From NCBI GenBank assembly GCA_965214915.1, contig CBDCCP010000001.1, positions 372,001-436,000 of the forward strand: DNA of 64,000 nucleotides, given 5' to 3'. The notes under the pieces are model-generated. The model was not told where the DNA came from. It did no database searches and worked only from the letters and a program-made list of their open reading frames with translations. Shown in pieces: positions 15,687 through 24,445 of the stretch (position 1 is its first letter; each line of letters starts with the position of its first letter). The translations under genes and the position numbers were made by a program. The DNA comes from CATQHP01 sp965214915. Its GTDB lineage: Bacteria > Acidobacteriota > Terriglobia > Bryobacterales > UBA6623.

Positions 15687-17144
15687 CTACACGCCTGCGA
15701 GGCGCTCCAGAACTCGTTCTCTGCCAATCAGCGTAAAGACTTTGAAGGCGCTCGGGCCGACCGATTGTCCGGTCAACGCGGCGCGGGCGCCGTTGATCAA
15801 CAGGCCGGGCTTGACTCCGCGCTCTGCGGCGAGCGAGCGGAGCTCCGCTTCGACCGATTCCTCAGAGAACTCGCCGACTGCTTCCAGCCGCTTCCCCAAC
15901 TCGCGCAAGCCTTCGCGGGCGCCTTCTTTGTCGAGATTGGCCGCGGCTTTCGCTTCCAGATTGAAGATGTCTTCGAAGTAGGCTTTGCCGCGCAGCGAAA
16001 AGTCGGTTGTCAGCGTGAAACGGGAGCGGAGCGCGTCGACGACGGCGGTCAGCCAGTCCCGCCGGTCGCCCTCATATTCGGTTTTCCACCAACCGGCGCG
16101 CCTGAGCTCGATCTCGACGCGGGGCAACAGTTGCTCGACGGGCATGGAGCGCAAGTGCTGCGCGTTCAGCCAGAGGGCCTTCGGGTCGGCCCAATTCTGC
16201 GCGGACGATTCGTCGAACTGCACGACGGCGTTGGTCCGCAGCACCCCGTCGGTTTTGAAAAGCGAGACCAGTTCATCCACCAAGAGCACTTCGCGGTTGT
16301 CCTTGGGAGACCATCCCAACAGGCTGAGATAGTTGACGAACGCGCCCGGAAGAAAACCCTTGTCCCGATAAGTCGTGACGCTGACTATGGGGCCGTGCTT
16401 GCGTTTGGAGAGCTTCGATCCATCGGGGCCGAGCAACAGCGGAAGATGGCCGAACTGCGGCAAATCATGGCCCAACGCCTCGAAAATCAAGATGTGCTTG
16501 TAAGTATTCGACAGATGATCTTGCCCGCGGATCACGTGGGTGATCCCCAAGTCGCCATCGTCGACCGTGGACGCCAAATGATAAGTCGGGTCGCCGTTAG
16601 CGCGGGCCAAGGCGAAATCTTCGATGTCGGCGAACTTGCGAAACTGCTTCTTGAAGATCGAATCCTTGAAGAGAACGCCGCCTTCGCACTCGCGCGGCAC
16701 ACGGAAGCGCAAGACGAAGGGCTCTCCGGAGGCGGCGCGGCGGTCGCTCTCTTTTGCTGAGAGATCGCGCATTCCAGGGTTGCAGAGCCAGGCGGTTCGG
16801 GTTGCCGCGGAGCTTTGCTTCGCTTGGGCGTTCTCGGCGGTATTTTCCGGAGTAAAGTCGCGGTAGGCCGCGCCTTTCGCCAGCAGGGCGGCAGCCGCTT
16901 CGCGGTGGAGTTGCTTCCGCTTGGACTGGTAGTGCTGCTCGTCCCAGGGCAGGTTCAGCCATTCGAGTCCTTCGAGGATCGAGCGCAGCGATTCTTCGCT
17001 GCTGCGCTCGGCGTCGGTGTCGTCGATCCGCAGCGCCATGCGGCCGCCGGTGGAGCGCGCGAACAGCCAATTGAAGATATAGGTGCGCGCGCCGCCTATG
17101 TGCAGAAATCCCGTCGGAGAGGGTGCGAATCGGACGCGGTTCAT
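15687..17144 (-). CDS. gltX: Glutamyl-tRNA synthetase
   Basis: 485 aa from ATG 17144 (MNRVRFAPSPTGFLHIGGAR), which places the class I HIGH-type motif (LHIGG) at the usual distance from the N-terminus. The KMSKS-type loop is GSKLSKRKHGP. Length and the alpha-helical anticodon-binding C-terminal half are normal for bacterial GluRS. It charges tRNA-Glu and, in genomes lacking GlnRS, tRNA-Gln as well. A longer reading with 36 more residues is possible but lacks conserved features. The carbamoyltransferase gene follows after 20 bp. Confidence 0.95.
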   Translation of the reverse strand: MNRVRFAPSPTGFLHIGGARTYIFNWLFARSTGGRMALRIDDTDAERSSEESLRSILEGLEWLNLPWDEQHYQSKRKQLHREAAAALLAKGAAYRDFTPENTAENAQAKQSSAATRTAWLCNPGMRDLSAKESDRRAASGEPFVLRFRVPRECEGGVLFKDSIFKKQFRKFADIEDFALARANGDPTYHLASTVDDGDLGITHVIRGQDHLSNTYKHILIFEALGHDLPQFGHLPLLLGPDGSKLSKRKHGPIVSVTTYRDKGFLPGAFVNYLSLLGWSPKDNREVLLVDELVSLFKTDGVLRTNAVVQFDESSAQNWADPKALWLNAQHLRSMPVEQLLPRVEIELRRAGWWKTEYEGDRRDWLTAVVDALRSRFTLTTDFSLRGKAYFEDIFNLEAKAAANLDKEGAREGLRELGKRLEAVGEFSEESVEAELRSLAAERGVKPGLLINGARAALTGQSVGPSAFKVFTLIGRERVLERLAGV

Positions 17145-17264
17145 GGGCGGTAGGGGAGCCGTGCCCGGTTCGTCGGGCTCAACGGCCAGTATAACGAGAT
17201 CGCCGGGGTAAGGGCGGCGCCGGGCGGCGGGGCGTCGACGGCTCGGCCGCAACGCCTTCGAGAC

Positions 17265-18437
17265 TTAATTCTTTGCGCCCAACCAGCGGATATTCTCTCC
17301 TCCGAGCAAAGGAAGCAAAAAGATCGCGCCGCTCGATGGGTCGAAGTCGACTTTTGCTAGGCGATCGCCGTAGGGACGCAGGATCTCCAGATCGTCGCCC
17401 GCGGCCGGCGGCGTCCCCGGCGCTTGCATGCGCAGAAAATCTCCCAGCGGCGTCCCCGGCGCTACGCGCTCCTCAGTTCCGTTCATTTTTACGGCAACGT
17501 AGAGGTTGAACGACAATTCGGACGGCCCTGTTATGCACCAACTCTCCGCCGTCTCGGTGGAGCACGTTCGCGGATTGCCTAACACGGCGGCGGAGCGCGT
17601 TTCGAGTTCCCGGCGCGTTGGCGCCGTAAGGAACAATACGTCGTGATCGCCCGACTCAGCGACGCGGATAATGTAGATCATCCGCATGAACCGCGCTTGC
17701 GGCACGAAGGCGAAGCCCGTCCGCAGAGGCGCATCGAGGCTCCCGATCTCCCCGTCATGGAAAAATGCGGTCCGTTCGTGTTCGACCCGAATGCCGCCGT
17801 CCGTCGTTTCCCGTATTGCGTACCAGGATTCTTCGTATCCGATCAACTCTTCGGAGGCGCGCACGTCGATGCTCAGCTTTGCGCCGCCCTCGGCCTTTGG
17901 AGCGCTTGCCGACGCGACGGCAGACAGACCATCTCCCGCGCCGCCGCGAAAAACCGGCCCCACCACTTTCAACGCGCGTCCCGGCAGGAAGTCCATGAAG
18001 CTCGATTCCATGGGGTTGCCGAACGGCACGCTGTAGGTGTGTCTGAGACGCAATGGAAACGATTGGGCAATCCGTGTTGCGAGCGGCCCGCTCCGGCCCG
18101 GCGGAAGGCAGCCTCTCGCGCTGAACAAATCCGTCCAACGGGTCAACCAGCCCGGCGGCCGCGCCGTCAGCGTTTCCCGCGTGATCGAAATCCGGTATTT
18201 GCTATGCCGTTTGACGACTTCGAGACCCGGCTCTTCAAGCCGGCAATCGGCTCGACGGTCCGGCGGCCGGACTGTGAATGTGCGGGAGTCGGCAGACAGG
18301 TCTTGTACGCCGGGCGGCGCCAACAGCGCATTTCGAGGTTCCCCAACGAGTCTATAGGCAACGGTTCTTCGACCCGCGCAGCCGAGGGCGCTCAGTAAAA
18401 GAGCCCCGCACGCCAAAACGACGCCGATTGCTCGCAT
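17265..18437 (-). CDS. Lipoprotein of unknown function, 390 aa
   Basis: The start MRAIGVVLACGALLLSALGC is a lipoprotein signal with lipobox ALGC (Cys20). The mature part is beta-rich and soluble, with no repeats or further membrane segments. Scattered Cys residues (CRLEEPG, GCLPPGR, RTCSTETAESWC) could form disulfides outside the cytoplasm. The C-terminal part has strands such as LSFNLYVAVKMNG and AIFLLPLLGGENIRWLG. I do not recognise a family. It lies between gltX and the DUF4003-like gene on the same strand, with about 54 bp to the latter and 120 bp to gltX. Confidence 0.7.
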   Translation of the reverse strand: MRAIGVVLACGALLLSALGCAGRRTVAYRLVGEPRNALLAPPGVQDLSADSRTFTVRPPDRRADCRLEEPGLEVVKRHSKYRISITRETLTARPPGWLTRWTDLFSARGCLPPGRSGPLATRIAQSFPLRLRHTYSVPFGNPMESSFMDFLPGRALKVVGPVFRGGAGDGLSAVASASAPKAEGGAKLSIDVRASEELIGYEESWYAIRETTDGGIRVEHERTAFFHDGEIGSLDAPLRTGFAFVPQARFMRMIYIIRVAESGDHDVLFLTAPTRRELETRSAAVLGNPRTCSTETAESWCITGPSELSFNLYVAVKMNGTEERVAPGTPLGDFLRMQAPGTPPAAGDDLEILRPYGDRLAKVDFDPSSGAIFLLPLLGGENIRWLGAKN

Positions 18438-18491
18438 TGCTTGCAGCGTAGCGCACGCCGCAAACGGGCATGCGTGAGAGAGTCTTCGCCG

Positions 18492-19481
18492 TCAATGGGT
18501 TCCCGGCGACACGGCGGCGCCCGTCGAGACCGCGGTAACCACCGCCGCCTGCCGCTCGGCCAAAGTTGCTTGGATCGACTGTAGCGCAACCAAGTCGCCG
18601 ACGCTTCGCTCGACGGCGCTGCTGCCGCCTTGCGCCAGTGCGATGCCGGCGGCCAGCGAGAACGCCGCGTTCTTCGACGGCCGCGGCTTGGCGGCGCGCA
18701 GACGGTCGCGGTATTCCAACACGCGGTTGACCGTGGGCTGCGCAGTCTCCCGGGTCAGCGCCAGCGCCGCGATCCCATCGTAGCGGCCGGTTCCGACGCG
18801 TTCGCGGGCGCTCCTCAGCCTGTCGGCGATTTGGCAGAAGCGCTGCGCGCCCGTGTCCACGCCCCGGGGGGCCACCGCCAGCAAGTGCGAAACGCGTTGT
18901 AGGGCGTTGCCTCTGCGGAAACCGGCGGCCCGCAGACGTTCGTAGGCCCGCTCCACTCCGGCGGTCAGGGTTTCGACCGCCTCGTCCCGGCCGGCGTGGA
19001 GCGCCGCCGCCGGCAGGTCGTTCGCAGTAGTCAGCCAGAAACGATCCTTGCGCCAGCGCCTGTAGATAGCCGCGAGGCGATCGAATTGCCGTTCGGGCGC
19101 CGGGCGCCCCTCGGCGTGGAGCGCCAGCAGCAACGCCGCCAGCGTCGGACCGTCGCCGCGGCTTGGGATCTTGCGCATCTTGAACGCGCTGCGCATCTCG
19201 AACATCCGGGATTGGATTTGCTCAGGGTCGAGTCCGCGTCGGAGGATTATCGCCGCAACCACGTAACGAATCTCCGACTTCAGCGGACTCCACCGGCGGG
19301 CGCGCTTGCGCAGCCCGTCCGCCGTCCCTTCCAGGCGGTCGCAATCGATAGCGGGGCCGGCGCTGCCCAGGGCCAGCGCGGCGAAGCGGGAGGTTGCGGT
19401 ATCGACGGTCCAGGGTTTGCGGGCGCGCAGTCTCTCGAACGTCTCCAGGTAGCCGGCGACCGGATCGGCTGTCGGGCCCAT
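18492..19481 (-). CDS. DUF4003-like helical protein
   Basis: 329 aa, almost wholly alpha-helical, Ala/Arg-rich, with no signal peptide. The pattern RWSPLKSEIRYVVAAIILRRG (read as RWSPLKSEIRY and AAIILRRG) and the repeated GxxRxxALQRxSHLLA-type helix resemble DUF4003 proteins, which have no known role. The call rests on general pattern only. It is followed by the lipoprotein gene on the same strand and preceded by the dehydrogenase gene 68 bp upstream. Confidence 0.55.
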   Translation of the reverse strand: MGPTADPVAGYLETFERLRARKPWTVDTATSRFAALALGSAGPAIDCDRLEGTADGLRKRARRWSPLKSEIRYVVAAIILRRGLDPEQIQSRMFEMRSAFKMRKIPSRGDGPTLAALLLALHAEGRPAPERQFDRLAAIYRRWRKDRFWLTTANDLPAAALHAGRDEAVETLTAGVERAYERLRAAGFRRGNALQRVSHLLAVAPRGVDTGAQRFCQIADRLRSARERVGTGRYDGIAALALTRETAQPTVNRVLEYRDRLRAAKPRPSKNAAFSLAAGIALAQGGSSAVERSVGDLVALQSIQATLAERQAAVVTAVSTGAAVSPGTH

Positions 19482-19549
19482 GCGTCGAATATAGCAACGC
19501 GCAGCGAACCGCGGCGCCCGGTCGCCGCGCGGCCGACGAACTCGATCGG

Positions 19550-20581
19550 CTATTCGGGCACGATCACGATCTTGCCGAACTGTTTTTTGTCTTCCAGGTA
19601 TTCGTGGGCGCCGCGAACGTCGCTCAGCGGAAAACTGCGGTCGATGACGGGCTTCAGCAGGCCGCGGTCGAAGAAGCGCAGCACCTCGTAGAGCTCGCCC
19701 ATCGTGCCCATGAACGAGCCGTTCAGACTGAGATGCTTGGCGAAAAGCCGTCCCAGGTTAAGCGGCGTCTCGAACCCGGTTGTCGCTCCGCAAGTGACCA
19801 GGCGGCCGTGGTGCGCGAGCGAGGCGACGGAATGCCCGAACGTCGCCGCGCCGACATGCTCGAACACGATATCGACGCCGCGGCGTTCGGTGATCTTCCG
19901 CACCTCGTCTTTGATCGACTGCTTGTAGTGGTCGATCACATGGTCGGCGCCGAGTTCTTTGGCTTTGGCAAGCTTCGCCTCGCCGCCGGCGGTGGCGATC
20001 ACGCGGCAGTGGAAGAGCTTGGCGATCTGGATTGCGGCGATGCCGACGCCGCTGGAGCCGCCGATGATCAAAACGTCCTCGAGCATCTTGACGTTGGCGA
20101 TGCCGACGAGCATGTGCCACGCCGTCAGGAACACCAAGGGCACGGACGCGGCCTCTTCGTAACCGAGATTGCCGGGGATGGGCAGCGCATTCGCTTCGGG
20201 AACCGCCACGTATTCGGCGTTCAGCCCTTGGTACATGTAGCCGAAAAGCCCGTAATCGGGGGCCCAATTGTCGCGGCCGCGCGCCGTCTCGTAGCTTGCG
20301 CTCAGCGTGCGCCCCGGCGCGACGAGAACCTTGTCGCCCACTTTCGCCCGCGTGCATAAATCGCCGACGGCGACGATCTCGCCGGCCGCGTCGCTGCCAA
20401 GCACCCAGGGAAAATCGAGCTTCAGACCGCGCAGCCCGCCGCGGACCCACAAATCGAGGTGGTTGAGCGAGCAGGCGCGTACGCGCAGCACAACCTCGTT
20501 GCCTTTCGGCTGCGGTTCGGGAGCATCCTCGTAACGCAGCGCCTCAGGGCCGCCGGTCTCGTAAATCCGCGAGACTTTCAT
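19550..20581 (-). CDS. Zinc-independent MDR dehydrogenase / quinone oxidoreductase
   Basis: 343 aa. The GroES-like domain starts MKVSRIYETGGPEALRYED, and the Rossmann part has VLIIGGSSGVGIAAIQIAK (about 173-191), a normal NAD(P)-binding loop. The catalytic-zinc cysteine region reads ACSLNHLDLWVRGG and GSDAAGEIVAVG; the full zinc ligand set of alcohol dehydrogenases is not obvious, so a quinone reductase or enoyl reductase role is more likely. Ends with FGKIVIVPE, typical of the family. It is divergent from tatA. Confidence 0.85.
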   Translation of the reverse strand: MKVSRIYETGGPEALRYEDAPEPQPKGNEVVLRVRACSLNHLDLWVRGGLRGLKLDFPWVLGSDAAGEIVAVGDLCTRAKVGDKVLVAPGRTLSASYETARGRDNWAPDYGLFGYMYQGLNAEYVAVPEANALPIPGNLGYEEAASVPLVFLTAWHMLVGIANVKMLEDVLIIGGSSGVGIAAIQIAKLFHCRVIATAGGEAKLAKAKELGADHVIDHYKQSIKDEVRKITERRGVDIVFEHVGAATFGHSVASLAHHGRLVTCGATTGFETPLNLGRLFAKHLSLNGSFMGTMGELYEVLRFFDRGLLKPVIDRSFPLSDVRGAHEYLEDKKQFGKIVIVPE

Positions 20582-20725
20582 GGACTCGGTCTCTCCTTTC
20601 CTGCGATCCCCGATTATAGTGCGCTCCGGCTCTCGACGCTCGGTTGACCCTCGTTCGAGAGCGTAGCTATGATCAAGTTAGCGGTTTCGCAGCCAAGCGG
20701 AACGGGCGAAGGTAGGTGTCAACGC

Positions 20726-21250
20726 ATGGGCCCTCTTGGAATGGGCGAAATCATCGTCATCTTCATTTTGGCCTTGTTGATCTTCGGGCCGAAGAAGCTG
20801 CCCGAGCTCGGCAAGACTTTCGGCAAAGGCATGGCCGAGTTCAAGCGCGCTTCGAACGAATTGAAGTCGACGTTCCAGCGCGAGATGGATACCATCGAGC
20901 GGGAGACCAGGGAAGTCAAAACCTTGGCCGGCGACGTGAGCAAAGACATCGACACGTCCTACTACGACGACGGCGAAGAAGATTACTACGACGCCTACGA
21001 TTATGATGGCGGAACCGGAACCAAGACGTCCGGGAGCTCGGCGGCGGCCAATGGGGCCGCGGCCGATTCGGCCGGCGAAGAAATATCCGACAAAGCCTCC
21101 CCCAGCACGGAAGCTTTCGACAGCGCGGCAGCCGCCGCGGCTGAAACCCCGAGCGAAGACAGCTCAAGCGCCGGCGTCGCCGAAGCCGCCGAGGTCCCCG
21201 TTGCGGCGGTCAGCGCCGATGTCGGGGAATCGGAGCCGAAAACGGCATAG
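20726..21250 (+). CDS. tatA: Twin-arginine translocase subunit TatA/TatB
   Basis: 174 aa from ATG 20726, preceded by a ribosome-binding-like AAGGTAGG. The N-terminal membrane helix and hinge are classical: MGEIIVIFILALLIFGPKKL then PELGKTFGKGMAEFKRA. The amphipathic helix runs to about residue 45. The rest is a long acidic tail with a Tyr/Asp block (SYYDDGEEDYYDAYDYD, about 74-90) and an Ala/Ser/Glu-rich end, far longer than a normal TatA (about 90 aa). The tatC gene follows after 65 bp. TatA forms the protein-conducting assembly for folded Tat substrates such as the DUF1501 and PhoD-like proteins in this window. Confidence 0.93.
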   Translation: MGPLGMGEIIVIFILALLIFGPKKLPELGKTFGKGMAEFKRASNELKSTFQREMDTIERETREVKTLAGDVSKDIDTSYYDDGEEDYYDAYDYDGGTGTKTSGSSAAANGAAADSAGEEISDKASPSTEAFDSAAAAAAETPSEDSSSAGVAEAAEVPVAAVSADVGESEPKTA

Positions 21251-21315
21251 AAGCTTCCCCGGTAACCCGACAGGCCGATCGGCCGCCGCGGCGGCTGTAA
21301 GAGTTGTATCGTTCG

Positions 21316-22497
21316 ATGAATCCGGAAGACAAAGACCCGCAGGACAAGAATCCCAACGGCGATCCCGAGCCGCCGCCAAGCGGGGAGGAATCCTCAGCCG
21401 AGGCGCCGCGGTCGTCCAATCGGGAATCGTCATCGACCTACTACGACGATCCCTATCACGACGAATCCGATTATGAATCCGACGACCCTTACGCCGCCGG
21501 GGAGGAGTCCGCTCAGCAAAGCGAGAAGTCGTCCGGCAGCGGGCAATCCAAGCCTTCGCCGCCGCCGCCGCCGCCGAAGCCACCGGTCGAGCCGGATGAG
21601 GGTGACGAAGAAGAGGGCATGGTGCGCATGTCGTTCATGGACCACCTGGGTGAGCTGCGCACGCGAATCCTCCGCGCCTTGATGGGGCTGCTTGTCGTTT
21701 ATCTCCTCTGCCTGACCTTCGCAAAAGACCTCTTGCAGTTCGTGCTCGTCCCTTTCTACGCGGCGACGGCGTCGATGAAGGGGCCGGCCGGCGAAGCTCT
21801 CCAGATCGTCAACATACGGCCTCTGGAGCAGTTTCAGGTCATTTATATCAAGGTGCCGTTGGTCGCGGCGGTTTTTCTGGCCGCGCCCTGGCTGATGTAC
21901 CAGGCCTGGCGCTTCATTGCTCCGGGACTCTACAAGCGCGAGCGGCGCTGGGCTGCGCCGTTTATTTTCTCGACCGCCGCGCTGTTCATCATGGGCGGCG
22001 CTTTCTGTTATTTCGTTGCCTTGCGCGTGACGCTCCAATTTCTGCTGACCATCGGCCTCGACCAGATCACGCCTTACATTTCCGTCAGCGAATACCTGGA
22101 CACGTTTATCATCCTGGAACTCGGACTGGCGTTGGTTTTCCAGCTTCCGGTGCTGATCTTTTTCTTTACCCTGATGCGTCTGACGACGCCGCGGTTTCTG
22201 TTGCGCAACGTGCGCTACGCCATTTTGATCATGTTCGTCGTCGCGGCGATCATCACGCCCACGGGCGACCCGTTCACGATGACGCTCTTCGCCGGGCCGA
22301 TGATCCTGTTGTACTTCATCGGCATCGGCGCGAGTTGGCTGCTGGTTCTCAAGCGCGAAGGCCAAGCAGTTCCCTGGATGCGGATCGTCTTGGCTGTCCT
22401 GGCGTTCTTCGGCGCGGTCGCCGGAATCGTTTACTACATGTACGCCAACATGGGCTACCGGTTCGTTTCCGAATTCCCCTGGTTCGTCGGACCGTAA
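21316..22497 (+). CDS. tatC: Twin-arginine translocase subunit TatC with long N-terminal extension
   Basis: 393 aa from ATG 21316; a TTG 12 bp upstream is an alternative. The first ~100 residues are hydrophilic: Pro/Asp/Ser-rich with SSSTYYDDPYHDESDYESDD, then a poly-Pro run (PPPPPPKPP). The TatC core begins at MSFMDHLGELRTRIL, with six hydrophobic segments, the conserved FIAPGLYKRERRW loop after TM2 and TPTGDPFTM near TM5. TatC recognises the twin-arginine signal. Normal bacterial TatC is about 250 aa. The extension mirrors the Tyr/Asp tail of the adjacent TatA. Confidence 0.93.
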   Translation: MNPEDKDPQDKNPNGDPEPPPSGEESSAEAPRSSNRESSSTYYDDPYHDESDYESDDPYAAGEESAQQSEKSSGSGQSKPSPPPPPPKPPVEPDEGDEEEGMVRMSFMDHLGELRTRILRALMGLLVVYLLCLTFAKDLLQFVLVPFYAATASMKGPAGEALQIVNIRPLEQFQVIYIKVPLVAAVFLAAPWLMYQAWRFIAPGLYKRERRWAAPFIFSTAALFIMGGAFCYFVALRVTLQFLLTIGLDQITPYISVSEYLDTFIILELGLALVFQLPVLIFFFTLMRLTTPRFLLRNVRYAILIMFVVAAIITPTGDPFTMTLFAGPMILLYFIGIGASWLLVLKREGQAVPWMRIVLAVLAFFGAVAGIVYYMYANMGYRFVSEFPWFVGP

Positions 22498-22531
22498 GAG
22501 CGTACAATCCGGCAGCGGCGGAGCAACGAAA

Positions 22532-22939
22532 ATGGCGGAACTGAAAACGAAGCCGAATCAGGCCGACGTCAACGCATTCATCGACTCGATCGCAGACGCA
22601 AGGAAGCGCCGGGACAGCTTCGCCTTACTGGGGATGATGAAAGAAATCACCGGGGCGCAGCCTCGGATGTGGGGAGACAGCATCGTCGGCTTCGGCACTT
22701 ACCACTACCGCTATGCCAGCGGGCGTGAGGGGGATTGGTTCATTACCGGGTTCTCGCCGCGCAAGCAGGCTTTGACCGTCTACTTGATGTGCGACGTTTC
22801 CACGCAGCAGCCGCTGCTGGACAAGCTGGGGAAATACAAGATCGGCAAGTCGTGCCTGTACGTCAAGAAACTGGAAGACATCGACGAAGCCGTTCTGCGC
22901 AAACTGATCGAGCGGCTCTGGGCCGAGCATGCATCTTAA
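22532..22939 (+). CDS. DUF1801 (YdhG-like) protein
   Basis: 135 aa, cytosolic. Family traits: VNAFIDSIADARKRRDSFAL, PRMWGDSIVGFGTYHYRYAS and GFSPRKQALTVYL, followed by KIGKSCLYVKKLEDID. DUF1801 has an alpha/beta fold related to frataxin-like or YdhG proteins with no firm role. The start lies 34 bp after tatC, and it may be read from the same transcript. The convergent sulfatase ends 25 bp beyond. Confidence 0.88.
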   Translation: MAELKTKPNQADVNAFIDSIADARKRRDSFALLGMMKEITGAQPRMWGDSIVGFGTYHYRYASGREGDWFITGFSPRKQALTVYLMCDVSTQQPLLDKLGKYKIGKSCLYVKKLEDIDEAVLRKLIERLWAEHAS

Positions 22940-22964
22940 GCGCCGGCAACACGGTCCGGCGCGG

Positions 22965-24398
22965 CTATCTCAAATAATCGAACTCCCAACCGGCATGGTC
23001 GCACTGGCTGCGGATCCGCCATTCGAGCAGGGCGTCCAGCAACTCCCGCTTCTTTTCCGCGCAGGCCGGGTCCGTCCAGAGGTTCCTTACCTCATCGGGG
23101 TCGTTTTGCAAATCGAACAGTTGTCCGTCTTTCTCCCCGACGAAGTGAACGAGCTTCCAGTCACGACTGCGGATCATCGTCTGGTAGTCGTTTGTGGTGA
23201 AATTGACGTCGCGCGCCGACTCGCAAAACACGTAATCGCGGCCGGAGAACTCTTCGCCCCGGATCGCCGGCATGAGCGACCGCGCCGCCATCTTGGGTAG
23301 CGGATCGAGCCCCGTCATTTCCAGAATCGTCGGCCCGAGATCCATCAGCGAGCACAACTCTTCGACTGTGCGGCCGCCCGCGATCTTGCCCGGCGCCCAA
23401 ACGATCGCCGGCATCCTTGTCACCGTGTCGTACATGGTCCATTTCTGGCTGTGTCCGTGGTCGGTCAAACAGTCGCCGTGGTCGGAGGTGAAGATGACGA
23501 TCGAGTTGTCGCGGTAGCCCGTTTCTTCGAGCGTTTCGAGGATCTCCCCGATCTTTTCGTCGATCAGCGTCACGTTGCCCAGGTAGTAGGCGCGCTGGCG
23601 GCGCCGAGCTTCCTGCGAAGGATGCTGCTGGTGGACGACCGAGTCGTGATCGACTTCGCAGTTGTGCCGGATCATGCCGCGGTACGCCTCGGGCTGGTTG
23701 TCCAGCTCCTCTTGCGTCACTTCGAGCAAGGGAAGCTCTCGCTGCATATAGGGCGCCGCGTAGCGCGCCGGCGGGTCATATGGCGGGTGCGGGCCCGGAA
23801 AACCGATTTCAAGAAACAGCGGCTCGGTCTTCGGATAACGCTTCAGCCACCACTTGGCGAGATCGCCGACGAAAGCGTCCGGATGCATGTCTTCGTCAAG
23901 CGTCCACTCGAAGGCGCCGAGACGCTCTTTGTAGTCCGGCAGCCCGCGATAGACAAGGCGTCCGGGCTTGCGCAGGCCGCGAGCCTGGAGCGCTTTGTCC
24001 CATTCGTCGAAGTAATAGCGGCCTTCCAGATGGCGGTCTTTGTTTTCCACTGTGTAGCGCTGCTTGAACCCGAACAATTCGTTGTAGGGAAAGGTATGCA
24101 TCTTGCCGACGTTGATCGTGTTGTAGCCGGACTCCTTGAGTTTCTCGACCCAGCAATAGCGCCAGCGGTCGCCGTTGCGGAGCACGCCGTGAGCATGCGG
24201 GTATTGGCCGCTGAACAGGCTGGCGCGGCACGGCGCGCACGAAGCGGCCGGGATGAAACAATTCGTAAAAACAACCCCTTCTCGCGCCAGACGGTCGAGG
24301 TTCGGCGTGTCGACATGCGGATAGCCCAGAGCGGCGATCGTGTCGAAGCGTTGCTGGTCTGTGATGATGAAAATAATGTTCGGGCGCTCGTCCGGCAT
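22965..24398 (-). CDS. Sulfatase (Cys-type, formylglycine-dependent), apparently cytosolic
   Basis: 477 aa. The metal-binding start is PNIIFIITDQQRFDT (Asp14, Gln15). The formylglycine motif is CAPCRASL, with Cys54 as the residue oxidised by a formylglycine-generating enzyme. Later metal ligands are in FTSDHGDCLTDHG. No signal peptide is visible before the core, unlike the sulfatase at 32778, so it may act in the cytosol or be an alkyl/choline-type or phosphonate-related member. It is divergent from bshA (47 bp between starts). Substrate unknown. Confidence 0.9.
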   Translation of the reverse strand: MPDERPNIIFIITDQQRFDTIAALGYPHVDTPNLDRLAREGVVFTNCFIPAASCAPCRASLFSGQYPHAHGVLRNGDRWRYCWVEKLKESGYNTINVGKMHTFPYNELFGFKQRYTVENKDRHLEGRYYFDEWDKALQARGLRKPGRLVYRGLPDYKERLGAFEWTLDEDMHPDAFVGDLAKWWLKRYPKTEPLFLEIGFPGPHPPYDPPARYAAPYMQRELPLLEVTQEELDNQPEAYRGMIRHNCEVDHDSVVHQQHPSQEARRRQRAYYLGNVTLIDEKIGEILETLEETGYRDNSIVIFTSDHGDCLTDHGHSQKWTMYDTVTRMPAIVWAPGKIAGGRTVEELCSLMDLGPTILEMTGLDPLPKMAARSLMPAIRGEEFSGRDYVFCESARDVNFTTNDYQTMIRSRDWKLVHFVGEKDGQLFDLQNDPDEVRNLWTDPACAEKKRELLDALLEWRIRSQCDHAGWEFDYLR

Positions 24399-24445
24399 GG
24401 AACTCGTATTTTACTTGTCCGGCTGCCGAGTCCCTCGAGTTGGCG

